From contig NZ_PSNW01000013.1 of the NCBI RefSeq assembly GCF_002930645.1, positions 59,471 through 123,470 of the forward strand: DNA of 64,000 nt. The letters are read 5' to 3'. Source of the DNA: Solimonas fluminis (GTDB lineage: Bacteria > Pseudomonadota > Gammaproteobacteria > Nevskiales > Nevskiaceae). Positions 29,219 through 38,127 of this stretch are shown here, piece by piece. Under the pieces are notes generated by a model, which saw nothing but the letters and a program-made list of their open reading frames with translations, did not search any database and was not told the DNA's origin. Each line of letters starts with the position of its first letter. Position 1 is the stretch's first letter. Both the position numbers and the translations under genes were made by a program.

Positions 29219-29246
29219 TTGAATAGCAATGATTCTCATGTAGAAT
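29219..29246 (+). promoter_or_regulatory. Sigma-70 promoter of the siderophore receptor
   Basis: TTGAAT (29219-29224), 16-bp spacer, TAGAAT (29241-29246). The spacer carries a Fur-box-like sequence, so binding of Fur would block RNA polymerase. The receptor ATG is about 120 bp downstream, leaving a long 5' leader. Confidence 0.6.
29225..29240 (+). promoter_or_regulatory. Putative Fur box in the promoter spacer
   Basis: AGCAATGATTCTCATG contains the AATGATTCTCAT core typical of proteobacterial Fur sites (half-sites around ATGATTCTCAT). It fits the iron-uptake genes downstream. Not a perfect 19-bp match, so the call is by core plus context. Confidence 0.6.
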
Positions 29247-29367
29247 GAGACCTGACCGCAGAATCGGGATTCGTTCCGGCCGCGCGAACACAGGGGTGGG
29301 GACGGCGAAAGCCGCCGGGAGACGGGGCCCGCCCATACATTCGAGAGTCTTCCTGGGAGTGTTTCAG

Positions 29368-31752
29368 ATGAAATTCCGTATGACGCCCGTCGCGGCCGCG
29401 CTGACCGCGATGTTCGCCGTCCCGTCCATTGCGATGGCGGAGGATGCTCCGGCCGCCACGCCGGCCGTGGAGAGCGCCCCCGCCGCGGCCGAGCCTGCCG
29501 CCGCGCCGGCCGAAGCCGAGAAGGTCCAGCTGCCGGCCGTGAAGGTGCAGGACCGCCAGGTCAACGAATACAAGGTCGAGACCCTCCAGTCGCCGAAGTA
29601 CGTCAAGCCGCTGCTGGACACCCCGCAGAACATCACGGTCATCTCCAAGAAGGTCATCGAGGACCAGAACGTCCTGACGCTGCGCGACATCCTCGGCAAC
29701 GTGCCGGGCATCACCTTCGGTGCCGGCGAAGGCGGCGGCGGCTATGGCGACAGCATCAGCATCCGCGGCTATGCCGGCAGCAACGACGTCACCGTCGATG
29801 GCGTCCGCGACAGCGGCCAGTACACGCGTTCCGATCCCTTCAACCTCGAGTCCGTCGAGGTGGTGAAGGGCGCCAACTCGGCCAACTCGGGCGCCGGTGC
29901 CGTGGGCGGCAACATCAACCTGGTCAGCAAGACGCCCAAGGCGGAGCGCTTCACCCGCGTCAGCCTGGGCCTGGGTTCCGACAGCTACGACCGCGCCACC
30001 ATCGACACGAACCAGCCGGTGTCCGACAGCATCGCGCTGCGCCTCAACGCGATGAAGCACGAGAACGACGTACCGGGCCGCGACGTCGAGAAGTTCGACC
30101 GCTGGGGCATCGCCCCGTCCGTGGCCTTCGGCCTGGGCGGCGACACGCAGTTCTCGCTGGCCCTGTTCCACCAGGAAGACGACAACACCCCGCAGTACGG
30201 CGTGCTGTTCCGCAACAACCGCAAGGTGCCGGGCGTCGACCGCAACAACTACTACGGCTACAGCAACATCGACGTCCAGCAGATCGAGAACAGCACCGCC
30301 ACGGGCATTCTCGATCACAAGTTCAGCGATGCCCTGAGCCTGCGCAACCTGACGCGCGTGGGCCGCACCACCCAGTTCCTGGTCGTCGACCCGCCGCAGG
30401 GCAACGTCTGCGTCGAGGTCGGCCAGCGCCCGCTCGGAGCGACCTCCGGCAACAACTGCACGGCAGTGGGCTATACGCCTTCCGGCCCTCGCGGCAACAT
30501 CCGCGACACCACCAACGAGATCGTGTCCAACCAGACCGACCTGACCTGGCGCACGACGCTGGGCGGCATGTCCAATGCGCTGGTGACCGGCGTGCAGGTG
30601 ACGCGCGAGACCTTCGAACTGACGGGCGGCAACAAGCTGCGCAATGCCAACGGCAGCCCGGCGACCCTGCCGGTGATGGACATCTACGATCCCGACAACC
30701 TCTACACCGGTCCGGTGAACTACTTCCGTACCAGCAAGAGCGAGGGCGAGCAGAAGAACCTGGCCGTCTATGCCTTCGATACCCTGGACCTGACCAAGCA
30801 GTGGGCGCTGACTGCCGGCCTGCGCGTCGAACGCAACGAAGGCAGCTCCACGGCCTATACCGTCAAGACCTATACGGCTCCGAACGACAACAACCCGACC
30901 CCGGACAACAGCAACCTCGGCAGCATCACCGCCAAGGGCGATCCGGCCGAGAACGAGGACACCCTGTTCTCCTACCGCGCCGGCGTGGTCTACAAGCCGG
31001 TGGAGACGGCCAGCATCTACGTCAACTACGGCAACTCGGAGACCCCGTCCAAGGCCTCGGTCAACGGCAGCTGCACGCCGGTGACCAATCCCCCTCCGAC
31101 CCCGCCGCAGAGCAACGCCAACTGCAACGTCGATCCGGAAGAAGCCGTCAGCTACGAGATCGGCGCCAAGTGGGACCTGTTCGACGCCAGGCTGCAGCTC
31201 ACCGGCGCGATCTTCCGCATCGAGCGTACCAACTACCGCGTGGCCTCGGTGGATCCGACGGAGCCGGAGCAGCAGCTCGACGGCGAGAGCCGCGTCAAGG
31301 GCTTCGAGCTGGGCGCCACCGGCCTGATCACGCAGAAGTGGTCGGTGTTCGGCAGCTATGCCTACCTCGACAGCGAGGTGAAGCAGAACCTCGCCGACGG
31401 CGCCACCGCTATCGATACGCAGAAGGGCAAGGACCTCCCCAACACGCCCCGGAACGGCTTCAACCTCTGGACCACCTACAAGCTGCCGCTGCGCCTGGAA
31501 GTGGGCTACGGCGCGCAGTACCAGGGCAGCGTGCTCCCGAACAACTCGGCTGCCGCGCCGAACGATGTCCGGGTGGACGGCTACTGGGTCCACAAGGCCT
31601 CGCTGGGCTGGCAGGCCAACCGCAACTTCAACCTGCGCCTGAACCTCAACAACCTCACGGACGAGGAGTACTACACCCGCGTGCGTGGCACCGGCTGGGC
31701 GACCCCGGGCGAGGGCCGCCAGGCCGTGGTGACGGCGAACTACGAGTTCTGA
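29368..31752 (+). CDS. TonB-dependent siderophore receptor
   Basis: 794 residues. Signal peptide 1-24 (ends AMA), an Ala/Pro/Glu-rich segment, then the plug (about 50-170) with LLDTPQNITVISKKVIEDQN, LGNVPGITFG and SIRGYAGSNDVTVDGVRDSGQY, and a 22-strand barrel ending in Phe (VVTANYEF). The plug pattern and NFNLRLNLNNLTDEEYYTR near the end match catecholate-type receptors such as Fiu. It imports ferric siderophore across the outer membrane using TonB. The GGAG ribosome binding site is nine bases before the ATG. A terminator follows, but the next genes point to a shared iron function. Confidence 0.93.
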   Translation: MKFRMTPVAAALTAMFAVPSIAMAEDAPAATPAVESAPAAAEPAAAPAEAEKVQLPAVKVQDRQVNEYKVETLQSPKYVKPLLDTPQNITVISKKVIEDQNVLTLRDILGNVPGITFGAGEGGGGYGDSISIRGYAGSNDVTVDGVRDSGQYTRSDPFNLESVEVVKGANSANSGAGAVGGNINLVSKTPKAERFTRVSLGLGSDSYDRATIDTNQPVSDSIALRLNAMKHENDVPGRDVEKFDRWGIAPSVAFGLGGDTQFSLALFHQEDDNTPQYGVLFRNNRKVPGVDRNNYYGYSNIDVQQIENSTATGILDHKFSDALSLRNLTRVGRTTQFLVVDPPQGNVCVEVGQRPLGATSGNNCTAVGYTPSGPRGNIRDTTNEIVSNQTDLTWRTTLGGMSNALVTGVQVTRETFELTGGNKLRNANGSPATLPVMDIYDPDNLYTGPVNYFRTSKSEGEQKNLAVYAFDTLDLTKQWALTAGLRVERNEGSSTAYTVKTYTAPNDNNPTPDNSNLGSITAKGDPAENEDTLFSYRAGVVYKPVETASIYVNYGNSETPSKASVNGSCTPVTNPPPTPPQSNANCNVDPEEAVSYEIGAKWDLFDARLQLTGAIFRIERTNYRVASVDPTEPEQQLDGESRVKGFELGATGLITQKWSVFGSYAYLDSEVKQNLADGATAIDTQKGKDLPNTPRNGFNLWTTYKLPLRLEVGYGAQYQGSVLPNNSAAAPNDVRVDGYWVHKASLGWQANRNFNLRLNLNNLTDEEYYTRVRGTGWATPGEGRQAVVTANYEF

Positions 31753-31769
31753 GCCGGTAACCCGGCAAC

Positions 31770-31806
31770 AACCCCGCCCGGTATATTGGGTGGGGTTTTT
31801 GCTTTT
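31770..31806 (+). terminator. Rho-independent terminator after the siderophore receptor
   Basis: Stem AACCCCGCCC (31770-31779) with GGGTGGGGTT (31788-31797), loop GGTATATT, followed by a T-rich run TTTTTGCTTTT. It lies 17 bp after the receptor stop and may limit expression of piuC and the later genes. Confidence 0.85.
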
Positions 31807-31820
31807 CAGAGGAACGCTGC

Positions 31821-32501
31821 ATGCTGCTGAAGATTCCCCAGGTACTGACGGCCGAACAGGTGGCGGAGTGCCGTGCCGCCCTGGAGCAGGCCGAGTGGGT
31901 CGACGGCCGCGTGACCGCGGGGCACCAGTCGGGTCGGGTCAAGAACAACCAGCAGCTGCCGGAGGATCACCCGGTGGCGCGGCAGTGGGGCGAGGTCATC
32001 TCGCAGGCGCTGGTGCGCAACATGCTGTTCCGCTCCGCCGCCCTGCCGGCCAAGATCTACCCGCCGCTGTTCAACCGCTATTCCGGCGGCGGCAATTTCG
32101 GCGTGCATGTCGACAATGCGGTCCGCGATGTCCGCGGGACCCCGCACCGCGTGCGCACGGACATCTCCGCGACCTTGTTCCTGGTGGAGCCGGACGAGTA
32201 CGAAGGCGGCGAACTGGTCGTCGAGGACACCTATGGCGCGCAGAGCATCAAGTTCGCGGCCGGCGACATGGTGCTGTACCCGGGAACCAGCCTGCACCGG
32301 GTCAATCCGGTGACCCAGGGTACCCGCCTGGCCTCGTTCTTCTGGATCCAGAGCCTGGTGCGCGAGGACTCGCAACGCAGCCTGCTGTTCGACATGGATA
32401 CCGCGATCCAGCGCCTGGCTGTCAACGCGGCGGACCACCCGTCCGTTGTCCAGCTGACCGGGGTGTACCACAACCTGCTGCGCCGCTGGGTCGAGGTCTG
32501 A
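31821..32501 (+). CDS. piuC: PKHD-type Fe(II)/2-oxoglutarate hydroxylase PiuC
   Basis: 226 residues, the PiuC/YbiX length. A double-stranded beta-helix dioxygenase with the iron facial triad in [11 protein letters not shown] (His, Asp) and [19 protein letters not shown] (second His and the 2-oxoglutarate Arg). piuC genes are usually next to a Fiu/PiuA receptor, as here, but the substrate is not established. SD is GAGGAA. The PepSY gene starts 8 bp after the stop. Confidence 0.94.
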   Translation: MLLKIPQVLTAEQVAECRAALEQAEWVDGRVTAGHQSGRVKNNQQLPEDHPVARQWGEVISQALVRNMLFRSAALPAKIYPPLFNRYSGGGNFGVHVDNAVRDVRGTPHRVRTDISATLFLVEPDEYEGGELVVEDTYGAQSIKFAAGDMVLYPGTSLHRVNPVTQGTRLASFFWIQSLVREDSQRSLLFDMDTAIQRLAVNAADHPSVVQLTGVYHNLLRRWVEV

Positions 32502-32509
32502 GGAAGGGG

Positions 32510-33139
32510 ATGGAAGCCAAGCAGGATCAGAAGCGCCGGGCGTTCTGGCTCAAGCATCTGCACCAGTGGCACTGGATCAGCTCCGCGCTGTGCCTGGTCG
32601 GCATGATCCTGTTCGCCGCCACCGGCATCACCCTCAACCATGCCTCGCAGATCGAGGCGAAGGCCGAGGTGGTGACGCAGAAGGCCCAGCTGCCGGAGCC
32701 GCTGCGTGCGGAGCTGGAAGCCGCCGCGGAGGCGGACGGCAAGGGTCCGCTGCCGGCGGCGGTGGCCGCCTGGCTGCAGCAGACGCTGGCGCTGGAGCCG
32801 GGAGCCCGCGAACCGGAGTGGAACGACGGCGAGATCTACCTCTCGCTGCCGCGGCCGGGCGGGGATGCCTGGGTCAGCATCGAACTGGAGGACGGCGCGG
32901 TCGAGTACGAGCGCACCGACCGCGGCTGGGTTTCGTACTTCAACGATTTGCACAAGGGCCGCAATGCGGGCGCGGCCTGGGGCTGGTTCATCGACGTGTT
33001 CGCGGTGGCCTGCCTGGTCTTTTGCATCACCGGCCTGTTCCTGCTGCAGATCCATGCGGGGAACCGGCCCGCCACCTGGCCGATCGTCGGGCTGGGACTG
33101 GTGATTCCCCTGGTACTGGCGATCCTGTTCATCCACTAA
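32510..33139 (+). CDS. PepSY-associated TM helix protein (transmembrane electron-transfer partner)
   Basis: 209 residues. Membrane helix 1 about 20-44, with HLHQWHWISS just before it (three His that could bind heme, seen in PepSY-TM families), a periplasmic PepSY-like domain (about 50-150), helix 2 about 155-182 in a WGWFIDVFAVACLVFCITG region, and helix 3 about 187-208. Small PepSY-TM proteins are thought to pass electrons across the inner membrane in ferric-siderophore reductase systems. It lies between piuC and DUF2271 in a tight operon. Confidence 0.85.
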   Translation: MEAKQDQKRRAFWLKHLHQWHWISSALCLVGMILFAATGITLNHASQIEAKAEVVTQKAQLPEPLRAELEAAAEADGKGPLPAAVAAWLQQTLALEPGAREPEWNDGEIYLSLPRPGGDAWVSIELEDGAVEYERTDRGWVSYFNDLHKGRNAGAAWGWFIDVFAVACLVFCITGLFLLQIHAGNRPATWPIVGLGLVIPLVLAILFIH

Positions 33140-33157
33140 GACTTCCGAGGCCCCCAC

Positions 33158-33736
33158 ATGCGTCACCGCATTCCCCTCGCACTGTGCAGCCTGCTGCCGG
33201 GCACCGCACTGGCCGCAAACCTGGACCTGTCGATCGAGCTGCCGCGCCTGGACGTGGCGGAGTACCACCGCCCCTTTGTCGCGGTCTGGCTGGAGCGCGA
33301 GGACAAGAGCGTCGCCGCCAACCTGGCGGTGTGGTACCAGCAGCCCAAGAAGGGCGGGCCGGCCCAGGCGGCTCCTGCCGCTCCCGCTGCCGCCGCCGGC
33401 GCGCCGCAGAGCGGCATGCAGGGCGTGGCCGGCAACCAGGGCGGCACCAAGTGGCTGCCCGACCTGCGCCAGTGGTGGCGCCGCAGCGGCCGTGAACTGG
33501 CGCTGCCGGTCGATGGCGTCACCGGTGCCACCCGTGCCCCGGGCGAGCATGCCCTGAGCATCAACCTGGCCGACCTGCCGGCCGGCAGCTACAAGCTGGT
33601 GGTGGAAGCGGCGCGCGAAGAGGGTGGCCGCGAACTGGTCGACATCCCCTTCCAGGTGCCGGTCAAGGATGCGGTGTCGCTGAAGGCCAAGGGTTCGCGA
33701 GAGCTCGGCGCCATCTCCCTCAGCGTCAAGCCCTGA
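33158..33736 (+). CDS. DUF2271 periplasmic protein with flavinylation motif
   Basis: 192 residues. Signal peptide 1-20 (ends ALAA). The DUF2271 fold is beta-rich, starting NLDLSIELPR, with VAVWLEREDKSV and a long Ala/Pro/Gly insertion (about 65-97). Residues 119-125 read D-G-V-T-G-A-T, matching the Dxx[S/T]GA[T/S] motif to which ApbE attaches FMN through a phosphoester bond; Thr125 would be the modified residue. The apbE gene is in the same operon. I infer a periplasmic flavoprotein that receives electrons from the PepSY or reductase partner. Confidence 0.85.
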   Translation: MRHRIPLALCSLLPGTALAANLDLSIELPRLDVAEYHRPFVAVWLEREDKSVAANLAVWYQQPKKGGPAQAAPAAPAAAAGAPQSGMQGVAGNQGGTKWLPDLRQWWRRSGRELALPVDGVTGATRAPGEHALSINLADLPAGSYKLVVEAAREEGGRELVDIPFQVPVKDAVSLKAKGSRELGAISLSVKP

Positions 33737-33755
33737 TTCCCGACGGAGCAACGAC

Positions 33756-34571
33756 ATGAAGAACCTCATCAAGCCGCTGGTCCTCGCCGCCGCCTGCCTG
33801 CCGCTGACCGCGCTGGCGCACAAGCAGTGGATCGCCCCGTCCAAGACCGTGCTCAACGTGGACGGCTGGGTCACCTTCGACGCCGCCAGTTCCACCGATC
33901 CCTTCGTGCGCGACCACAACGCCGCGCGCCTGGACAACCTGGTCATCACCGCGCCGGACGGCAGCACCGTGCCGCCCGAGAATCCCTCGGCCGGCAAGCT
34001 GCGCGCCAGCTTCGACCTGCAGCTCAAGCAGCCGGGCACCTACAAGATCGCGGTGGTCAACACCGGTATCGCGGCCAGCTGGGACGACAACGGCCAGACC
34101 AAGCGCTGGCCGCCGCGCGGCACGCCGTTCACCCCGGAAGGCTTCGCCCAGGAAGTGCCGAAGAAGGCCAAGGACCTCAAGGTCACGCAGTCGATCGGCC
34201 GCCTGGAGACCTTCGTCACCGCCGGCAAGCCCAGCGACACCGCGCTCAAGCCCACCGGCAAGGGCCTGGAGCTGGTGCCGGTCACGGGCTTCAACGACCT
34301 CTACACCGGCGAACCCGCCACCTTCCAGTTCCTGCTCGACGGCAAGCCGGCGGCGGACGTGGAGGTGGAGGTGATCGCCGACGGCACGCGCTACCGCAAC
34401 GAGGTGGGCGAGATCGAGCTGAAGACCGGCAAGGACGGCCGCTTCACCATCGAATGGCCGCAGCCCGGCCTGTATTGGCTCAGCGCCTCGGTGCAGGACA
34501 AGAAGGCCGACGAGCCCGCCACCGAGCGGCGCAGCAGCTACACCGCGAGCTTCGAGGTCCTGTCGCCCTGA
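33756..34571 (+). CDS. DUF4198 periplasmic protein
   Basis: 271 residues. Signal peptide 1-21 (ends LTALA), first mature residues HKQWIAPSK typical of the DUF4198 family, whose N-terminal His is often exposed after cleavage. Two beta-sandwich-like parts follow, the second containing GKPAADVEVEVIADGTRYRNEVGEIELKTG-type repeats (quoted here only by its core VEVEVIADGTRY) and ending in SASVQDKK. The family has been linked to metal handling and to ApbE clusters, but its activity is unproven. No Dxx[S/T]GA motif is seen in this protein. Confidence 0.82.
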   Translation: MKNLIKPLVLAAACLPLTALAHKQWIAPSKTVLNVDGWVTFDAASSTDPFVRDHNAARLDNLVITAPDGSTVPPENPSAGKLRASFDLQLKQPGTYKIAVVNTGIAASWDDNGQTKRWPPRGTPFTPEGFAQEVPKKAKDLKVTQSIGRLETFVTAGKPSDTALKPTGKGLELVPVTGFNDLYTGEPATFQFLLDGKPAADVEVEVIADGTRYRNEVGEIELKTGKDGRFTIEWPQPGLYWLSASVQDKKADEPATERRSSYTASFEVLSP

Positions 34572-34638
34572 GCCCGCATGCGCGACGCCCGTTGCCCCGG
34601 CCGGGGTGGCGGGCGTCGTCTGCGTTCCGGCGCCCCGC

Positions 34639-35637
34639 ATGAACCGCGTCCTCGTCCCCCACACCCTGAGCCCCGAATCGCTGCCGCCGCATCCGGACGG
34701 CGCGAGCCTGCATGCGCTCAAGGGACGCAGCATGGGTACCGCCTGGTCCGTGCTGATGGTCTGCCCGGCGGAAGACCTGCGCTGGCTCGGCGCCGGGGTG
34801 CAGCAGGAACTGGATCGCGTGGTGGCGCAGATGAGCCACTGGGAGCCGGACTCCGACCTCTGCCGCTACAACGTGGCGCCTGCCGGCAGCTGGCACCGCT
34901 TGCCGGCCGAGTTCCTGGAGGTGCTGGAGGCCTCGCTGGCGTACGCGCAGGCCAGCGACGGCGCCTTCGATCCCACGATCGGCCCGCTGGTGGACACCTG
35001 GGGCTTCGGCCCCGCGCCGGTCCGCGATGCGCCGCCCGGCACGCAGGAGATCGAGGCGGCGCGGGCACGGGTCGGCTGGCGGCAGCTGCGGCTGGACGAG
35101 GCCGGGCAGCGCCTGCTGCAGCCCGGCGGCCTGCAACTGGATTTCTCCTCCATCGCCAAGGGCTACGCGGTGGACCAGCTGGCGCGCTACCTGGGCCGCG
35201 CCGGCGTCGATCACTGGCTGGTGGAGGTGGGCGGCGAGTTGCGCGGGCAAGGCTGCAAGCCCGACGGCCAGCCCTGGTGGGTGGAGCTGGAGCGCGTGGG
35301 CGAGGAACTGCCGCGCACCGTGCTGGCCCTGCACGGCCTGGCCGTGGCCACCTCGGGCGACTACCGCCGCTACTTCGAGCACGGCGGCCGGCGCTATGCC
35401 CACACGCTGGACCCGCGCAGCGGCTGGCCGGTGACGCATGCCTTGGCCTCGGTCACGGTGCTGCACCCCGAGTGCATGCAGGCCGATGCACTGGCCACGG
35501 TGCTGGGCGTGCTGGCACCGGACGAGGCCTACGACTTCGCCGCCCGGCGCAACTTTGCCGCGCAGTTCGTCGTTCGCGGCGCGGCGGGATTGGAGGAGCG
35601 CACGACTCCGGCTTTCGAGGCCCTGGCCCGTGATTGA
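34639..35637 (+). CDS. apbE: FAD:protein FMN transferase ApbE
   Basis: 332 residues. It transfers FMN from FAD onto Thr/Ser of target proteins. Motifs: LKGRSMGTAWSVLM near the start, DGAFDPTIGPLVDTWGFG, the catalytic LDFSSIAKGYAVDQL, ATSGDYRRYFEHGGRRYAHTLDPRSG and VTHALASVTVL. No signal peptide is evident, although many ApbE proteins are exported, so it may act in the cytoplasm or be anchored by a cryptic signal. ATG at 34639 is preferred to an in-frame GTG at 34606. The last eight bases overlap the reductase gene. Confidence 0.93.
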   Translation: MNRVLVPHTLSPESLPPHPDGASLHALKGRSMGTAWSVLMVCPAEDLRWLGAGVQQELDRVVAQMSHWEPDSDLCRYNVAPAGSWHRLPAEFLEVLEASLAYAQASDGAFDPTIGPLVDTWGFGPAPVRDAPPGTQEIEAARARVGWRQLRLDEAGQRLLQPGGLQLDFSSIAKGYAVDQLARYLGRAGVDHWLVEVGGELRGQGCKPDGQPWWVELERVGEELPRTVLALHGLAVATSGDYRRYFEHGGRRYAHTLDPRSGWPVTHALASVTVLHPECMQADALATVLGVLAPDEAYDFAARRNFAAQFVVRGAAGLEERTTPAFEALARD

Positions 35638-37153
35638 GTGGATCGCCACCGCCGAAGGCATGCGCGTCCTGAAGGCGTCCGCCGTCGTGCTCGCCTGGCT
35701 GCTGTTCTGCGCGTTCATTGCCGGGTCGCGCGCGCTTGCACGCCGGCGGCTGCGGATGACGGCGCCGGCCGGCAGCAGCCCGATCCTGGTGGCCTACGCC
35801 AGCCAGACCGGCTTCGCGCAGCGCCTGGCGCTGCAGACCGCGCAGTCGCTGCAGGCCAGCGGGGCGCCCGTGCAATTGCTGCCGCTGGGGGAAGTCACCG
35901 CCGCCATGCTGCAGTCCGCGGGACGCGTGCTGTTCGTGGCCAGCACCACGGGCGAGGGCGACCCGCCGGACACCTGCATTCCCTTCGTGCGCCGGGTCAT
36001 GCGCGCCGATGCCGAGCTGCAAGGCCTGCACTACGGCCTGCTGGCCCTGGGCGACCGCGAATACCGGAACTTCTGCGGCTTCGGCCATGAACTGGAGCGC
36101 TGGCTGCGCCGGCACGGCGCCCAGCCCCTGTTCGACCCGGTGGAGGTGGACAATGCCGACGAGGGTGCGCTGCGCCACTGGCAGCATCACCTGGAGTTGC
36201 TGGGCGGCGGCGCGCCCCTGCCGGACTGGAGCGTGCCGGAGTACCAGCGCTGGCGCCTGGTCGAGCGCCGCCTGCTGAACCCGGGTAGCCTGGGCGGGCC
36301 TGCCTACCATCTCGCGCTGCAGCCGCTGGAGGGCATCCCCCAGTGGCGCGCGGGCGACATCGCCGAGATCGGTCCGCGCAATGCTCCACGGCGTGTCGCG
36401 GATGCACTGCAAGCCGTCGGACTGCCGCCCGCCACGCCGATGCCCGACGGTGAAGCCCTGTCGGCCTGGCTGGCGCGCAGCCTGCTGCCACCGGACCTGG
36501 CCGACCTGCGCGGCCGGACGGCACGGCAGCTCGCCGAAAGCCTCCGGCCCCTGCCGCATCGCGAGTACAGCATTGCGTCCATTCCCGCCGACGGTCGTCT
36601 GGAACTGCTGCTGCGGCAGATGCGGCAGCCCGACGGCAGCCTGGGCCTGGGCTCCGGCTGGCTCACCGCGCACGTGGCGGTGGGCGAGGAGGTGGCCCTG
36701 CGCATCCGCGAGAATCCCGGCTTCCAGGCGCCTGCGGATGCGCGGCCGCTGATCCTGGTCGGCAACGGCACGGGGCTGGCCGGCCTGCGCGCCCATCTCA
36801 AGGCGCGCATCGCCGCGGGGCATCGGCGCAACTGGCTGGTCTTCGGCGAGCGCAGCCGCGACAGGGACTACTTCCACCGCGAAGAGATCGAGGGCTGGCT
36901 GAAGGCCGGTCACCTCGAGCGGCTGGACCTCGCGTTCTCGCGCGAGCAGGAGCCGCGTGTCTATGTGCAGGACCGCCTCCGTGAGGCCGCCACGGAGCTG
37001 AAGGCCTGGGTGGACGAGGGCGCTGCGATCTATGTCTGCGGCAGCCTGGAGGGCATGGCGCCGGCGGTGGGACGCGTGCTGGCCGACGTGCTCGGCGCCG
37101 GGACCGTGGAGCGCCTGCTGGAGCAGGGACGCTACCGGCGGGACGTGTACTGA
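35630..37153 (+). CDS. Membrane-anchored flavodoxin-FAD reductase (sulfite/P450 reductase-like)
   Basis: 507 residues from a GTG start overlapping apbE. One N-terminal membrane helix (about 14-33) with the catalytic part presumably cytoplasmic. Flavodoxin-like FMN domain (about 51-190: ILVAYASQTGFAQRLA, VASTTGEGDPPDT, LALGDREYRNFCG), then an FAD/NAD(P)H module (about 200-507) with HREYSIASIP, ILVGNGTGLAGLRAHL, WLVFGERSRDRDYFH and YVCGSLEGMA. It can take electrons from NADPH and deliver them to membrane or periplasmic acceptors, probably the PepSY protein and FMN-DUF2271. It is the last gene of the operon. Confidence 0.9.
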   Translation: MIEWIATAEGMRVLKASAVVLAWLLFCAFIAGSRALARRRLRMTAPAGSSPILVAYASQTGFAQRLALQTAQSLQASGAPVQLLPLGEVTAAMLQSAGRVLFVASTTGEGDPPDTCIPFVRRVMRADAELQGLHYGLLALGDREYRNFCGFGHELERWLRRHGAQPLFDPVEVDNADEGALRHWQHHLELLGGGAPLPDWSVPEYQRWRLVERRLLNPGSLGGPAYHLALQPLEGIPQWRAGDIAEIGPRNAPRRVADALQAVGLPPATPMPDGEALSAWLARSLLPPDLADLRGRTARQLAESLRPLPHREYSIASIPADGRLELLLRQMRQPDGSLGLGSGWLTAHVAVGEEVALRIRENPGFQAPADARPLILVGNGTGLAGLRAHLKARIAAGHRRNWLVFGERSRDRDYFHREEIEGWLKAGHLERLDLAFSREQEPRVYVQDRLREAATELKAWVDEGAAIYVCGSLEGMAPAVGRVLADVLGAGTVERLLEQGRYRRDVY

Positions 37154-37245
37154 GCCCCGCAAAGCCGGCGGGCGCGGGGGCGTCCTTCCGGTCCTTGAGT
37201 CTCTGCTGCTAGGCTGGGCTCCTTGCATGGGATTGCCTCTTCGCC

Positions 37246-38061
37246 ATGACGCCAGTGCGCGCACCGCCCTTCGCCCAGATCGAGATCACCACGATCTGCA
37301 ACTACCGCTGCTTCTATTGCGCCGGGCGCGACATGCCGCAGCGGCACATGCCGATGGAGCAGTTCCTCGGCATCCTGGAGAGGCTGCCGCCGAGCGTGCG
37401 CCAGGTATCGCTGCAAGGCGAGGGTGAGCCTACGTCGCACAACCGCTTTCGCGACATGGTGGCCGCGGTGCGGCAGCGTGGCCTGGAGCCCTACACCATC
37501 ACCAACGCCAGCCTGATCCGCGATCCGCAGTGGTTCGCGCAGGCCTTTCCCTTCATCGGCATCTCGATCGACACGCTGGACGCGGAACTGGCCGAATCCA
37601 TCGGCCGCATCAGGCTGCACCGCGCGCTCAAGGGCGTGGACCGCCTGATCGGGGCGATGGGAGCACAGCGCATCGTGCTGCACACGGTGAACTTCGGGCA
37701 GCCGCTCGATGCGATCCGCGAATGGGTGCGAGCCAAGGGTTTTGGCAAGCACGTGGTGCAGCCGCTGCAAGGCAAGGCGGACTACGTGCGCAGCTATCGC
37801 TACAAGCCCCCGCCGCGTGAACTGCCTGCCGAGCTGCCGTTTGCGCTGCAATGCAAGTACCTGGAGGGGGATATCACGAGCTACTACTCGCTCGACGGCG
37901 TCGAACTGCCCTGCTGCTTCATCAAGGACACCGCGTCTTTCCGCTCCGCCGCCGAGTTGCGCGCCTCCCTGGCCGTGGGCCGCATACCGCCGGCCTGCGC
38001 CGGCTGCAGCGAAATCCGCCGCACCGCGGGGCCGGCGATCGTGCCCGAGGCCGTACCCTGA
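37246..38061 (+). CDS. Radical SAM protein with C-terminal Cys cluster (SPASM-like)
   Basis: 271 residues. The radical SAM motif CNYRCFYC (Cys19, 23, 26) binds the catalytic 4Fe-4S cluster, followed by LQGEGEPTSHNRF and the TNASL strand. The C-terminal part carries Cys in LQCKYLEGD, LPCCFIKD and CAGCSEIRR, like the auxiliary clusters of SPASM/MoaA-type proteins. No substrate gene (precursor peptide or partner) is visible next to it. A GCTAGGC-type leader precedes the ATG. Its role cannot be named from sequence. Confidence 0.85.
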   Translation: MTPVRAPPFAQIEITTICNYRCFYCAGRDMPQRHMPMEQFLGILERLPPSVRQVSLQGEGEPTSHNRFRDMVAAVRQRGLEPYTITNASLIRDPQWFAQAFPFIGISIDTLDAELAESIGRIRLHRALKGVDRLIGAMGAQRIVLHTVNFGQPLDAIREWVRAKGFGKHVVQPLQGKADYVRSYRYKPPPRELPAELPFALQCKYLEGDITSYYSLDGVELPCCFIKDTASFRSAAELRASLAVGRIPPACAGCSEIRRTAGPAIVPEAVP

Positions 38062-38127
38062 ACCGAGCCCGGACGCGGTAGGCCTGCAATACCCGCGACA
38101 CGATGAGCGCCCTACATGTTTCCAGCC

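Noticed and set aside
29236..31593. A 785-codon open frame antisense to the siderophore receptor
   Set aside because: Its protein is low-complexity Val/Ala/Arg/His text typical of the complement of GC-rich genes; the receptor on the plus strand has clear domain motifs.
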